From the NCBI GenBank assembly GCA_026708585.1, contig JAPOUQ010000061.1, positions 38,792-102,791 of the forward strand: DNA of 64,000 bases. Direction: 5' to 3'. The position numbers and the translations under genes were made by a program. Below are positions 56,552 to 64,000 of this stretch, piece by piece; positions within the stretch are counted from its first letter, which is position 1; every line of letters begins with the position of its first letter. The notes under the pieces are model-generated. The model saw only the letters and a program-made list of their open reading frames with translations. It did no database searches and was not told where the DNA came from. The stretch comes from Gammaproteobacteria bacterium (GTDB lineage: Bacteria > Pseudomonadota > Gammaproteobacteria > Arenicellales > Poriferihabitantaceae).

Positions 56552-57538
56552 TCACATACTGAAGGTTTCTCGTTTCGAGTTTTGACTTTGGATATCGGCG
56601 GTAAGTAGATCAACTAGTTTTTGAAAATCTTCGGGTGGGTTAACTTGCCATGACTGATCCTTATTTGTTTTAGGATGGATCAGCGACAACTCACCTGCAT
56701 GTAACGCCTGTCGTTGGAATCCTCTCAAGTACTGGATGAGTTCTCCATCAGCTGCTTTAGGTAGAATTGTTCGACATCCGTATCGATTATCCCCAACCAA
56801 TGGATGTCCAATCGAGTTTAAATGAACGCGAATTTGGTGAGTTCGACCGGTTTCTAAAGCGACTTCAATGAGAGTGTGAGAGCGAAATTTTTGATTCACT
56901 CTGACATGTGAAATTGCTGACTTACCCTCATTTGAGATGGTCATACGCAAGCGATCCTTCGGATGTCTCGAAATGGGTTTGTTAATGGTCATACCGGCGA
57001 TCAAGACACCCTCACAGACAGCTTGATAGATTCGTTTCATGGTGCTTTTCGCAAGTTGCGATACTAGGGATTTTCGTGCTTCTTCGGTTCGCGCCACCAC
57101 CAGTAGGCCTGTAGTATTCTTATCGAGACGGTGAACGATTCCGGCTCTCGGCAAATAGGCAAGCTCAGGATAAAGATGAAGTAAACCGTTCATCATTGTA
57201 CCTTGAAGGTTGCCCGCTCCAGGGTGGACAATCAAGCCGGAAGGTTTGTTGATTATGATTAAATGCTCATCGGACCAGTGTATATTTAGATCAATGGGTT
57301 CGGGATCGATAGAGAGTGGCTGATCTGGTGTAAATTGAACAGACAAATATTCGTTTCCCGTCAGTCGATATTTGCGTTTGACGACCTTTCCATTGACAGT
57401 GATCTGCCGATTTTTAATCCAGTTTTGAATGGTCGTGCGCGAATACTCGGGCATTAGTTTGGCTAGAGTGCTGTCTAAGCGCTCTTCACCGATATCTTCC
57501 GGTACGGTTAAAGTAAGAAAAATTTTTGAATTGGACAT
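56552..57538 (-). CDS. rluD: 23S rRNA pseudouridine synthase RluD family
   Basis: RluD makes pseudouridines 1911, 1915 and 1917 in 23S rRNA. From ATG 57538 the product is 328 residues with an N-terminal S4 RNA-binding domain (LDSTLAKLMPEYSRTTIQNW) and the catalytic HRLDKNTTGLLVVAR motif with its Asp. The frame extends upstream to 57682 without conservation. RluC-type enzymes are related, but the length and S4 start favour RluD. Confidence 0.9.
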   Translation of the reverse strand: MSNSKIFLTLTVPEDIGEERLDSTLAKLMPEYSRTTIQNWIKNRQITVNGKVVKRKYRLTGNEYLSVQFTPDQPLSIDPEPIDLNIHWSDEHLIIINKPSGLIVHPGAGNLQGTMMNGLLHLYPELAYLPRAGIVHRLDKNTTGLLVVARTEEARKSLVSQLAKSTMKRIYQAVCEGVLIAGMTINKPISRHPKDRLRMTISNEGKSAISHVRVNQKFRSHTLIEVALETGRTHQIRVHLNSIGHPLVGDNRYGCRTILPKAADGELIQYLRGFQRQALHAGELSLIHPKTNKDQSWQVNPPEDFQKLVDLLTADIQSQNSKRETFSM

Positions 57539-57909
57539 AGGGTCGGATCGATAGGGAAGATTGTATTGAGTAAGGATTCGATAATCTTTCGATAACAATT
57601 TTTGATAATAGCTTTTTAGAGAGCATACTTTGTTATCAATCAAGAAATACCGATTATTGTCCCTAGTTGTTTCGTTTTTCATGTTCTATGCCAAAGTGTG
57701 GGGTTCTGTATGAGTTTGGTTCATCTGAAACTGACCAAGAGTCATTTCATGCATTCTCGAATATCAAAACAAGTGATGGAGCATCATACGCCTCATATTG
57801 TCATAAAGAAGAGAGATGTGAAAGATCACCCTAGAATTTTGTTTTTCTTAACCATTTCATGTAATAACTGAACGTTCAAATATCCATTTTATGTAATGAT
57901 AGCTATATT
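57539..57909. other. Intergenic, boundary of accessory DNA
   Basis: These 371 bp hold no gene apart from the unconserved upstream extension of rluD. They mark the change from core genes to the accessory region that runs to the window end. Confidence 0.4.
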
Positions 57910-58599
57910 ATGAATACAGAAAATCAACCAGACTGTCTTAGGCTACCAATTGGCATTCAAACATTTCGTCGACTTCGAGAGAAGGGTTGTTATTATGTCG
58001 ATAAAACGTCTCTGATCCGGCAAATGGTTGATGAAGGTGATTTTTATTTTCTCTCCCGTCCCCGCCGTTTTGGTAAAAGTCTTCTGGTCAGTACTCTGAA
58101 GGAACTGTTTGAAGGAAATGAGCCTCTGTTTCGTGGGTTGGATATTCACCCGCACTGGGACTGGTCGGTCCAGTATCCCGTCGTTCGCCTGACCTTGGAT
58201 GGGAAAGTCAGCACACCTGAATCTGTAGAGAAAAATGTTGTGAATCAATTAGGCGGAATTGAGTCAAAATTTGGTCTGACATCATTACCGCCGTTAACGG
58301 AGGCCGCAGATCGACTCCGAAATTTGCTCGATCATCTGTACCAAAAGACCGACCGACAGGTTGTGGTACTGGTTGATGAATATGATAAGCCGGTTCTGGA
58401 TGTACTGGAAGATGATGAGAAGGCTCGAGCGAATCGGGATTGCCTGAGAGAAATCGGCCTTGCGAAAATTGCTGAAGTTGAAATCACCGAGCGGAAGGTA
58501 CCGGATTTTGAAGAGTGGATCAAAAATGCCTATCATGAATTGCCGGATGACTACAATGGTGAGGTTATCAATTTAACTGAAGATATGCCCCCAGCTTGA
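57910..58599 (+). pseudogene. Truncated AAA-ATPase-like protein (AAA-ATPase_like / PD-(D/E)XK type)
   Basis: Residues 1 to about 180 match the large family with an AAA-ATPase_like domain: IGIQTFRRLREKGCYYVDKT, then SRPRRFGKSLLVSTL (Walker A) and VVLVDEYDKPV (Walker B). Full-length members are about 500-550 residues and end in a PD-(D/E)XK nuclease-like domain. Here similarity stops after KARANRDCLRE, and a different 45-residue tail follows to a stop. The gene therefore appears to have lost its middle and C-terminal parts by deletion. A shortened protein could still be made. Confidence 0.7.
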
Positions 58600-58721
58600 A
58601 TCTTTGAGTACTAACCCCTTTCAGCATTGTTTCACGCCCCGTGATACAATCCGCCCCACATATGTATCAACCGCCCGCTGGTGTACTCCTTTGCTAGCGG
58701 GCTAACCGAAAGGAGAAAACC

Positions 58722-59434
58722 ATGAAATTCAAGATAATACCCCCCCCCCCCTTGCTAAATTAGCAACCCTCACCGCCGCGCTGGTTGCCTTGCTTATGAC
58801 GGGGCAAGGTTGGGGGCAGACTCCTTCGACCATCATCGCGCCGGGGCTGAAAGGTCAGGCCGCTTGCGTCGCGGGAAATATTCATAGGGGACAGCCGCCC
58901 CATATCAACTACGGTTCAGTACCGAATGGTGCTGGAAATATGATGATAAGCGGCAATGGCTACGGCGGCCAGATCACCTATTCATTCCTGCGGGGACGCA
59001 TCGGTGACGGCGGAACCACTTCATTCCCCGTATATCTCACCATCACGAACACAAAGACCGGTGGCGTCGTTGGTGGGCTTTTGGGTACGGTCAACTCAAC
59101 GGACACAACTTTGACAACTGCAATGAATAGCTATCCCTTAGCGGAGAAGACGCCCTATTTCGCCGAACTCTGGGTGGACGTAACCGGTTTAGGCAAAGCA
59201 AACCCGCTGGATACCGCGTGCTTCATGACGGGCGGGTCGTACACCATCGGAACTGTATCCTTTGGCACTGGCCAAACTAACGGGTGCTTCTCGATCAGCC
59301 CCCGAACCCCCCAGGACGTGCGCAACTGCCTGTGCGGGCGGCCCCCGACTGGAGCTGCGAATACTCTCTGGTCAGGCCAAACAGCTTGGGATTACACCTC
59401 AATCCGGAGCAACTTGGGATGCGATTTGAACTGA
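58722..59434 (+). CDS. Secreted hypothetical protein with poly-C frameshift (phase-variable or broken)
   Basis: A strong ribosome site (AAAGGAG) precedes ATG 58722. The sixth codon is followed by 12 C (58740-58751), after which the frame meets a stop within four codons. If the tract had 13 or 10 C, translation would continue as LAKLATLTAALVALL into a normal Sec signal peptide and the open frame ending at 59434. That frame is otherwise intact for over 200 residues, Gly/Thr-rich with several cysteines. I do not recognise the mature protein. Base composition is more GC-rich than the core genome, suggesting transfer. As sequenced the gene is off. Confidence 0.65.
58740..58751 (+). repeat. Homopolymer tract of 12 C inside the 5' end of a coding region
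   Basis: Twelve consecutive C between codon 6 and a would-be signal peptide. Tracts of this length slip readily during replication and can also be misread by sequencers. Confidence 0.9.
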
Positions 59435-59436
59435 TA

Positions 59437-59557
59437 ACCGCCCCTGAAACACGCACGCGGGGCGGTCTTCGGATCGTCCCTCAAAACAGATTCGTTATTG
59501 CAATGAACGCAACCATACCCAACCAAACAAAAGGGCGGCACAATGACCGCCCTTTTT
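59437..59557 (+). terminator. Two stem-loops after the poly-C gene
   Basis: ACCGCCCC (59437-59444) pairs with GGGGCGGT (59459-59466) right after the stop codon. AAAGGGCGG (59530-59538) then pairs with CCGCCCTTT (59547-59555) and is followed by T residues, a standard intrinsic terminator. Confidence 0.75.
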
Positions 59558-59679
59558 GCTATAATTGCGATTGGCTAGTTAAGTATATCATTCTCTATGG
59601 ATTAGGGTAATTTACCTTGAAATAGGCGTAGACCCATGTAGGATCGGTTGCGCAGCCTGCCGGCGGCGGTAGTAGTAGT

Positions 59680-59940
59680 TTATTTTGTGGGTATTCCGAC
59701 CAATGCCAGAAACGCAAAGCCAGCGCCCAGAACGGCTATCGTTATCGCGATCTGAGCGATCCCGAATCCGACCGTCCACCGCTGGTTGTCCTTGTCGCGC
59801 CTGGCCATTTCGGTATCCCGCCTGGCCATTTCGGTATCCCGCCTGGCCATGTCGGCCATCAATCGTTCATACGATGTATTCATCTTCTCCTCCAGAACGG
59901 CAATCCGTTCCGATAGTTCATGATTAGTAGGTTCAGCCAT
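59680..59940 (-). CDS. Small coiled-coil membrane protein with heptad repeats
   Basis: The family is not identified. The 86-residue protein has a heptad-rich N-terminal half (LSERIAVLEEKM, then MARRDTE twice and MARRDKD) and a C-terminal hydrophobic helix (about residues 58-80). The layout suggests an oligomeric coiled coil anchored in the inner membrane, similar to small proteins found on plasmids and prophages. AGGAAC before the ATG is a good ribosome site. The heptads come from exact 21-bp DNA repeats. Confidence 0.65.
   Translation of the reverse strand: MAEPTNHELSERIAVLEEKMNTSYERLMADMARRDTEMARRDTEMARRDKDNQRWTVGFGIAQIAITIAVLGAGFAFLALVGIPTK
59798..59860. repeat. 21-bp tandem repeat, two full copies and a diverged third
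   Basis: The unit beginning CGCCTGGCCATTTCGG occurs at 59798 and 59819 without change, and a third copy from 59840 diverges after 11 bases. Each unit encodes one heptad of the coiled-coil protein on the minus strand. Confidence 0.85.
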
Positions 59941-60054
59941 GTTCCTATATTATCCGATCATTACCCGATTTTTCAAGTTGAATTTCCCGGACGCCGGGCA
60001 GGCCTCATCAACCTGTGGTCAGCGTCTGCATGATCTATTCAAGTACTCGATCCG

Positions 60055-60088
60055 CTCTCCCTTTGCTGTGACGCTATTTATGGCTAAT
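60055..60088 (+). repeat. Segment similar to 38410-38444
   Basis: Shares CTCTCC, the core TGTGACGCTATTT and GCTAAT with the segment in the lptB-hpf gap. In the same relative frame both encode VTLF(L/M)AN. The two copies are diverged and neither lies in an intact gene. Confidence 0.4.
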
Positions 60089-60101
60089 AAGCAGGCCTTA
60101 C

Positions 60102-60450
60102 CTAGAGGACGTTCTCCATTAGGAAAAACCGTGGGTTGCAACGAGATATGACCAAGTCGAACGACACGGTCAGGTTGGTCCTATCACCCTCCCTTGGCTT
60201 TCCTGCGGTCGAGAAATCCTGGCACGGAGGACCTCCGACGATAATATCGGCTTCGTGCCCCGAAATTTCCTGAACCACAGAATTTCACATCAGCAAGATC
60301 GAATTCCGTCATGTGGTCGGCAATATTCCTACGGTAGGAGCTTACCGCGGCAGGCCAGTTGTCGTATGCCGACACGACCTCCACACCCGCATCAATCATT
60401 CCCGCGCTGAATCCACCAGAACCACAAAAAAGATCAACAGCCGTCAACAT
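60102..60450 (-). pseudogene. Cytosine-C5 DNA methyltransferase, frameshifted N-terminal fragment
   Basis: The first part reads AVDLFCGSGGFSAGM (SAM motif I of Dcm-type enzymes) through residue 55. After a one-base frame change the minus strand continues as GHEADIIVGGPPCQDFS, containing the catalytic PPCQ of motif IV, and ends soon after FFLMENV (motif VI). The target-recognition and C-terminal parts are missing. With both a frameshift and a truncation, the gene is inactive. It lies next to other mobile remnants. Confidence 0.8.
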
Positions 60451-61085
60451 GAATCAAATATCGCCTGTATTACTTCAGTATATTTCACCATATTGCAAGT
60501 TTAGCATATCGCCGATGCGTGCTTCCTGCAACCGTATGAGTTCAGGGGCATGTCCTGGAATGGCCCACTCCTTGCCAGTCCGGGGTGAATCCATCGATAT
60601 AATCGGTACCGAATGGTTGGAGTCGGCCGGGAGAGGTGGCTCAAAACTCAATCACCCTGTTCTCCAACAGTTATGTTCAAAAACGAAACTGCCACTCCAT
60701 CAAGGCCATTGCCCGCAATCTTGATGAGTGGGGTAATTGAAATGAAGACCAATGTCATACCCGCAAAGGGTTCGCAGCGGGAAACATTACCACATAGTCT
60801 GCTTGCAATTGAACATGCCGCATGCCGCCAGAACATTCCCCCGTTCAAAGTCACACTTCTTGTTCTCTAGTTGTAGTAGAGACCTTCCTGTCTCAACATA
60901 ATCCGCTGTGCCTGAATCCCGGCATTCAGTCAAAGCCATTTACCGGCACTCGTAACTCGCTCCAACTCGACTTCTATTTCGATACGGCAAAACTAGGTTT
61001 AATGCCTAAAATCCGCATTAATCAGTCCCTTTCCATCATTCATAACCACAGACCCGAAAACAAAAATTGGTCTGCTCGACAAGAT
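60451..61085. other. Gene-free stretch with short doubtful frames
   Basis: In these 635 bp the available frames lack good starts and look like random translation. No repeat or RNA feature was recognised. It probably consists of decayed accessory DNA. Confidence 0.35.
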
Positions 61086-61808
61086 TCAGAAAACCAGAGA
61101 CAGCCAGTTATCAAATAGCCGAGCAGCCGCCTTCTCGGTGTGCCTTCGGTTGATTTCGATCGCATGGGTAAACTCATGAAAGCCTTTCTCACCCAGTAGA
61201 TCGATAATTTTTGGAGTGATTCCGGGTATTGAAAGCCACCCTGACATGGTGGATTTGCAGACTTCGGGATGGAACTGGACAGAGTATGCATGATCTCCGA
61301 CGGCCATGGCATGATTTGGGCAGTCATGACTCCTGGCCAGGATGGTTGCGTTTTCAGGTGGAGTCGTGACTTCAACAGTGTGCACATTCGCCCATTGAAC
61401 GCCCTGCGGAATTCCTTCAAGGAGCCGGTGTTTGGCACCCTCGAATGTCGGCTGAATCGAGAATGATCCGATTTCAGCTTGCGCAGATGGAGTTGCCGTC
61501 CCGCCAAGTGCATCAGCCAGCAACTGATGTCCGAGGCAAACCCCGAAAAAAGGCATGCCCCGATCATGCACCTCACGAATGGCCTGCTTTTCCTGCTTCA
61601 GCCATGGAAACTCTTCCTCTTCCCAGACATTCATGCTTCCACCCATGACCCACAATGCATCGAAATTGCGAATATCGGGAATTGAATCTCCACGATATAG
61701 ATCAATTTCCTCAAACTGAACCTTGCGATCAGGTGCATAGTCCCTGAAAATTCCCGGATTCTGGCAGGACATGTGCTTGAACACCAGAATTCTCAGATCA
61801 TGCGGCAT
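61086..61808 (-). CDS. Class I glutamine amidotransferase (GMP synthase-like)
   Basis: The 240-residue protein has the full triad context of class I amidotransferases: the nucleophile in FFGVCLGHQLLADALGG and the His of QFHPEV, with a Glu/Asp a few residues on. Stand-alone members hydrolyse glutamine or gamma-glutamyl compounds, for example in polyamine or gamma-glutamyl amide breakdown. No synthase domain is fused and the specific role is unknown. Its start overlaps the end of the TANGO2-like gene by 11 bp, so the two are co-expressed. Confidence 0.85.
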   Translation of the reverse strand: MPHDLRILVFKHMSCQNPGIFRDYAPDRKVQFEEIDLYRGDSIPDIRNFDALWVMGGSMNVWEEEEFPWLKQEKQAIREVHDRGMPFFGVCLGHQLLADALGGTATPSAQAEIGSFSIQPTFEGAKHRLLEGIPQGVQWANVHTVEVTTPPENATILARSHDCPNHAMAVGDHAYSVQFHPEVCKSTMSGWLSIPGITPKIIDLLGEKGFHEFTHAIEINRRHTEKAAARLFDNWLSLVF

Positions 61809-62556
61809 GGGTCAACTCCAAGGTGAATTTCCGTTGTCCGACGATCTCGCCGGAAGGTTCGTAGCTGGACTCTGTAATGTGGGTCTCCCTTTCATTGAAC
61901 ATCAGACAGGTAGTGGCCCGTGTTCCATAGCGCTCCCCACGGATGAAGATTGGGGAGAAGTATGGGCCAGTAATGGATTTGGAAGAATCATTGCCAGGCA
62001 ATGATCGGTCCTGCATGAATTCAGTAAGGATTTGCGGGTTAATTTTCCTGCCATCAGCAATCAAGTCCGTCAGCTTTCTGATGCCATGTGTCACCTTTTC
62101 CCAAGCCTGGTTCATCGGGCCATTGGACACACTGTGATAGCCCTTGTCGAGCCGAGTCAGTGCCTGCTCCCGGTTACTGTAGGCATACAGGTCTGAGTAA
62201 TGTCCAAAAACCAGATTAAAGGGCCGATATGTTCGACCCATGCTTTTCAGGTATTCATGTGATTGGGAAACCGGCATCTCATTCACCAGGAACTGGCGAA
62301 CCAGCTGGCCACGGCTATTCAACTCTTGAGTGGAGGCTGATGCATCCGGATAGTTGGTGACCGTACAAAAGTACCCAGAACGGGTTAGCCCAAGCCAGGT
62401 TCCATTCTCCCTTAAATCTCTCCCAGCCAGGATTTGCGGATAATCCTGCCAGAACTCCATGCCGGCCGATGGCCTGTCATGATATTCATCTCGGTTTGCA
62501 GCAATTATCAGTGGGTAGTCTGGATGCTGATCGATAGCCAGAAACACAATACACAT
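61798..62556 (-). CDS. NRDE/TANGO2 family protein
   Basis: The 252-residue protein carries the family hallmark near its N-terminus: Cys2 (MCIVFLA), AANRDEYHDRPS and GTWLGLTRSG. The fold resembles N-terminal nucleophile hydrolases, with Cys2 as possible nucleophile. Eukaryotic TANGO2 and bacterial relatives have been linked to haem or lipid handling, but function is not settled. It is the first gene of a two-gene operon with the amidotransferase. Confidence 0.85.
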   Translation of the reverse strand: MCIVFLAIDQHPDYPLIIAANRDEYHDRPSAGMEFWQDYPQILAGRDLRENGTWLGLTRSGYFCTVTNYPDASASTQELNSRGQLVRQFLVNEMPVSQSHEYLKSMGRTYRPFNLVFGHYSDLYAYSNREQALTRLDKGYHSVSNGPMNQAWEKVTHGIRKLTDLIADGRKINPQILTEFMQDRSLPGNDSSKSITGPYFSPIFIRGERYGTRATTCLMFNERETHITESSYEPSGEIVGQRKFTLELTHAA

Positions 62557-62643
62557 AATGACTCACTATCAAGCGGCAATGAGGGTGCGACTATATCAGA
62601 AAACCGCACAAGTCCCATTTTGGGAATTAGGCGTTTACCACGC

Positions 62644-62694
62644 TTCATTCTTTGCCTTGTAATTCTCCAATATTATTACAAGGCAAAGAATGAA
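62644..62694. repeat. Perfect 20-bp inverted repeat with 11-nt loop
   Basis: The left arm TTCATTCTTTGCCTTGTAAT (62644-62663) is matched exactly by its complement at 62675-62694. It lies 88 bp before the TANGO2-like start (divergent) and 140 bp before the small gene at 62834. There is no T-run on either strand, so it is not a standard terminator. It could be an operator, a cruciform or a mobile-element end. Confidence 0.85.
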
Positions 62695-62833
62695 AATAGT
62701 TGTTGTAAAACCGGTAGAGTTGAAATCAGAGGGGCAAACACCTAACCTCAAAGGTATAACCCTGTATTTACAGTGATACAACTGCCAGAATCATTGTCTG
62801 TCAACCGTTCAATCCTTACTGGAGGAAAAGTTC

Positions 62834-63061
62834 ATGTCTGACTCTTCTGCAAGAGGTTATCGTCAAGCCAATACGCTGAACAAGGCAGAAGAACAACCAA
62901 TAACTGCGGCCGAAATGTTGAAACAATTGATTGCCAGTGGGTACATAGTGCTCCCATCAACAGGGTATGTTCAGCCAACGATTCCTAGTGCATACAGGGT
63001 TGTTCCTAGCATAACTTCCGTACACAGCATTGCAACTCCAATGCGCCCTCAGGCTAATTGA
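62834..63061 (+). CDS. Small hypothetical protein upstream of the serine protease gene
   Basis: The family is not recognised. The 75-residue protein has a strong ribosome site (GGAGG, 6-10 bp before the ATG), a helical N-terminal half (TAAEMLKQLIASGYIVLP) and a Pro/Ser/Thr-rich C-terminal half. Its stop overlaps the start of the ClpP-like protease gene (TGATG), so the two are translated together and may act together. It has no signal peptide. Confidence 0.65.
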   Translation: MSDSSARGYRQANTLNKAEEQPITAAEMLKQLIASGYIVLPSTGYVQPTIPSAYRVVPSITSVHSIATPMRPQAN

Positions 63062-64000
63062 TGCCCAACTGGTCTTTTGTTGAAAAAGAGGTCCAGGCAG
63101 CAATCCAAAACGGAGACGATCAGGCGTTTGAAACCATATGCCGTAGATATACCACTTGGATACACTTGACAAGGAGTCATCAGTTTCGTGCCGTGAACAG
63201 CATATGGCGGCTAATACAGCCTATTGATACACGGCATGTTTTCAACCCATGCTGATGCAGTCTGACACCTGTAAAGCCAGAGATGAAGACAAATGAACGG
63301 GGGGGGTCGGTTTCGCATCGATTCGAGACATGAACCTGCCCTATTGTTTTTCCGTGTCCTTCTTCTAGAATGCACATTCCTGTCAACCATTCATCCTGTT
63401 TCTTTTGTCAAGTGTGTCCAAGTGATATGCCGTAGATACCTGCTGGATCTTCACAAGCACACCAATCGAAATGTGATTGCCTACTACTCGGGTTTCCTAA
63501 CAAAGCCGGGAATTCAAGGCATTGAAATCAATGACGAGGACAAGAACGGCTTCATGTCCTGCGTGCATCAGATGGATCGGGAAAAGGGGCTGGACTTGCT
63601 GTTGCATACAGGCGGCAGCAGTGCAGCAGCAGCAGAATCACTTGTACATTATTTGAAACAGATGTTTGGTAGCAGCATCCGCGCCATTGTGCCACAAATT
63701 GCAATGTCTGCGGGCACGGTGCTTGCCTGTGCCTGCAAATCCATCTTGATGGGAAAACACTCCAGTATTGGCCCAGTTGATCCTCAGATCAACGGAATCC
63801 CTTGTGTTGGTGTTGTTGAGGAAGTGAAGAAGGCCTTTTCTGAAATTATTGAGGATCAGCGGGCGGCTCTTGTGTGGAACCCTATACTTGGAAGACTAGT
63901 ACCGTCTTTTCTTCAGCAATGCGAATGGGCTATAGAGAGCTCAAAAAAGTTTTTGAAAGAAGCTCTGGAGAATGGAATGCTCAGAGACTTGCCGATCGAA
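63061..64000 (+). pseudogene. ClpP-like serine protease (SDH_sah family), split by an insertion; runs off the window
   Basis: Codons 1-29 (MPNWSFVEKEVQAA... ICRR) are followed by a 289-bp insertion. Removing 63136-63424 restores an uninterrupted frame to the window end with ICRRYLLDLHKHTNRNVIAYY. The restored protein matches the serine dehydrogenase proteinase family of ClpP/SppA-like peptidases: INDEDKNGFMSCVHQM, then IAMSAGTVLA with the probable catalytic Ser and MGKHSSIGPVDPQ with the probable Lys. The insertion shifts the frame and brings an early stop at 63253, so the gene is disrupted. The 3' end lies outside the window. Confidence 0.85.
63150..63424. mobile_element. MITE-like insertion, 275 bp, with terminal inverted repeats and 14-bp target duplication
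   Basis: The element begins near 63150 with an inverted repeat CACTTGGATACACTTGACAA (63153-63172). It ends with the complement at 63405-63424, with 19 of 20 bases matching. The 14-bp ATATGCCGTAGATA occurs at 63136-63149 and again at 63425-63438, flanking the element. No gene is encoded inside. It is therefore a non-autonomous element mobilised by a transposase from elsewhere. Three bases (TAC) separate the left duplication from the left repeat. Confidence 0.85.

Noticed and set aside
59939..60151. Plus-strand 70-codon frame overlapping the small membrane protein start
   Set aside because: It is antisense to the cytosine methylase remnant and has no homology that I recognise; only its VTLFMAN segment is reported as a repeat.
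60613..61118. Short plus-strand frames before the amidotransferase gene
   Set aside because: Poor starts and random-looking translation; treated as non-coding.
1..64000. CRISPR array
   Set aside because: No set of regularly spaced direct repeats with unique spacers was seen; the only tandem repeat is the 21-bp heptad repeat near 59.8 kb.

Overview
The window looks like the chromosome of a moderately AT-rich gammaproteobacterium, probably a free-living or host-associated sulfur-oxidising lineage. The gene orders are gammaproteobacterial: hslV-hslU, def-fmt-rsmB-trkA-trkH, kdsD-lptC-lptA-lptB-hpf-ptsN-rapZ-HPr-EI, aroK-aroB near gltB-gltD-hemE, and rplM-rpsI. An LPS export set, Tat and Sec signals and a TolC porin show a Gram-negative envelope. 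A phasin implies polyhydroxyalkanoate storage, and SoxA/SoxX cytochromes imply sulfur chemistry. I cannot name the genus from the sequence alone.

Layout: 1-4.7 kb holds the HslUV protease, the heat-shock sigma factor rpoH behind a near-perfect CIRCE operator, a possible small RNA, and a phasin. 4.7-12.2 kb is a methylated-amine module: a ProX-like binding protein, a double ProW-like permease, an aminoglycoside/choline-kinase-like phosphotransferase and a dimethylglycine/sarcosine dehydrogenase-like flavoprotein, with a divergent DeoR-type regulator. 12.6-21.2 kb is housekeeping (pcm, tolC, trkH, trkA, rsmB, fmt, def). 21.6-22.4 kb has a LolA-like periplasmic protein. 22.4-28.1 kb is an accessory island: a double-AAA ATPase and a WYL regulator separated by 1.3 kb of mobile debris, including what I read as the 3' end of a group II intron, a truncated methylase-like tail and an IS1595-type transposase tail.

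28.1-34 kb carries a fused sulfopyruvate decarboxylase, rpiA and a compact operon of an M48 protease with soxX, a soxYZ fusion and soxA, with several active-site oddities. 34-41.5 kb holds the regulatory phosphotransferase relay with rapZ and hpf, and the LPS transport/Kdo genes; rpoN is absent from its usual place. 42.4-49.8 kb has a DUF1244 protein, hemE and glutamate synthase. An EcoRI-type methylase plus DUF262-HNH nuclease (50.1-52.2 kb) is inserted between gltB and aroB. 52.4-57.5 kb returns to core genes (aroB, aroK, rplM, rpsI, an alcohol dehydrogenase, rluD).

From 57.9 kb to the end the DNA is accessory and full of broken genes: a truncated AAA-ATPase-like gene, a secreted protein whose signal peptide is out of frame across a run of 12 C (a possible phase switch), a small coiled-coil membrane protein, a frameshifted cytosine methylase, an amidotransferase/TANGO2 pair, a perfect 20-bp inverted repeat, and a ClpP-like serine protease gene split by a 275-bp MITE-like insertion with terminal inverted repeats and a 14-bp target duplication.
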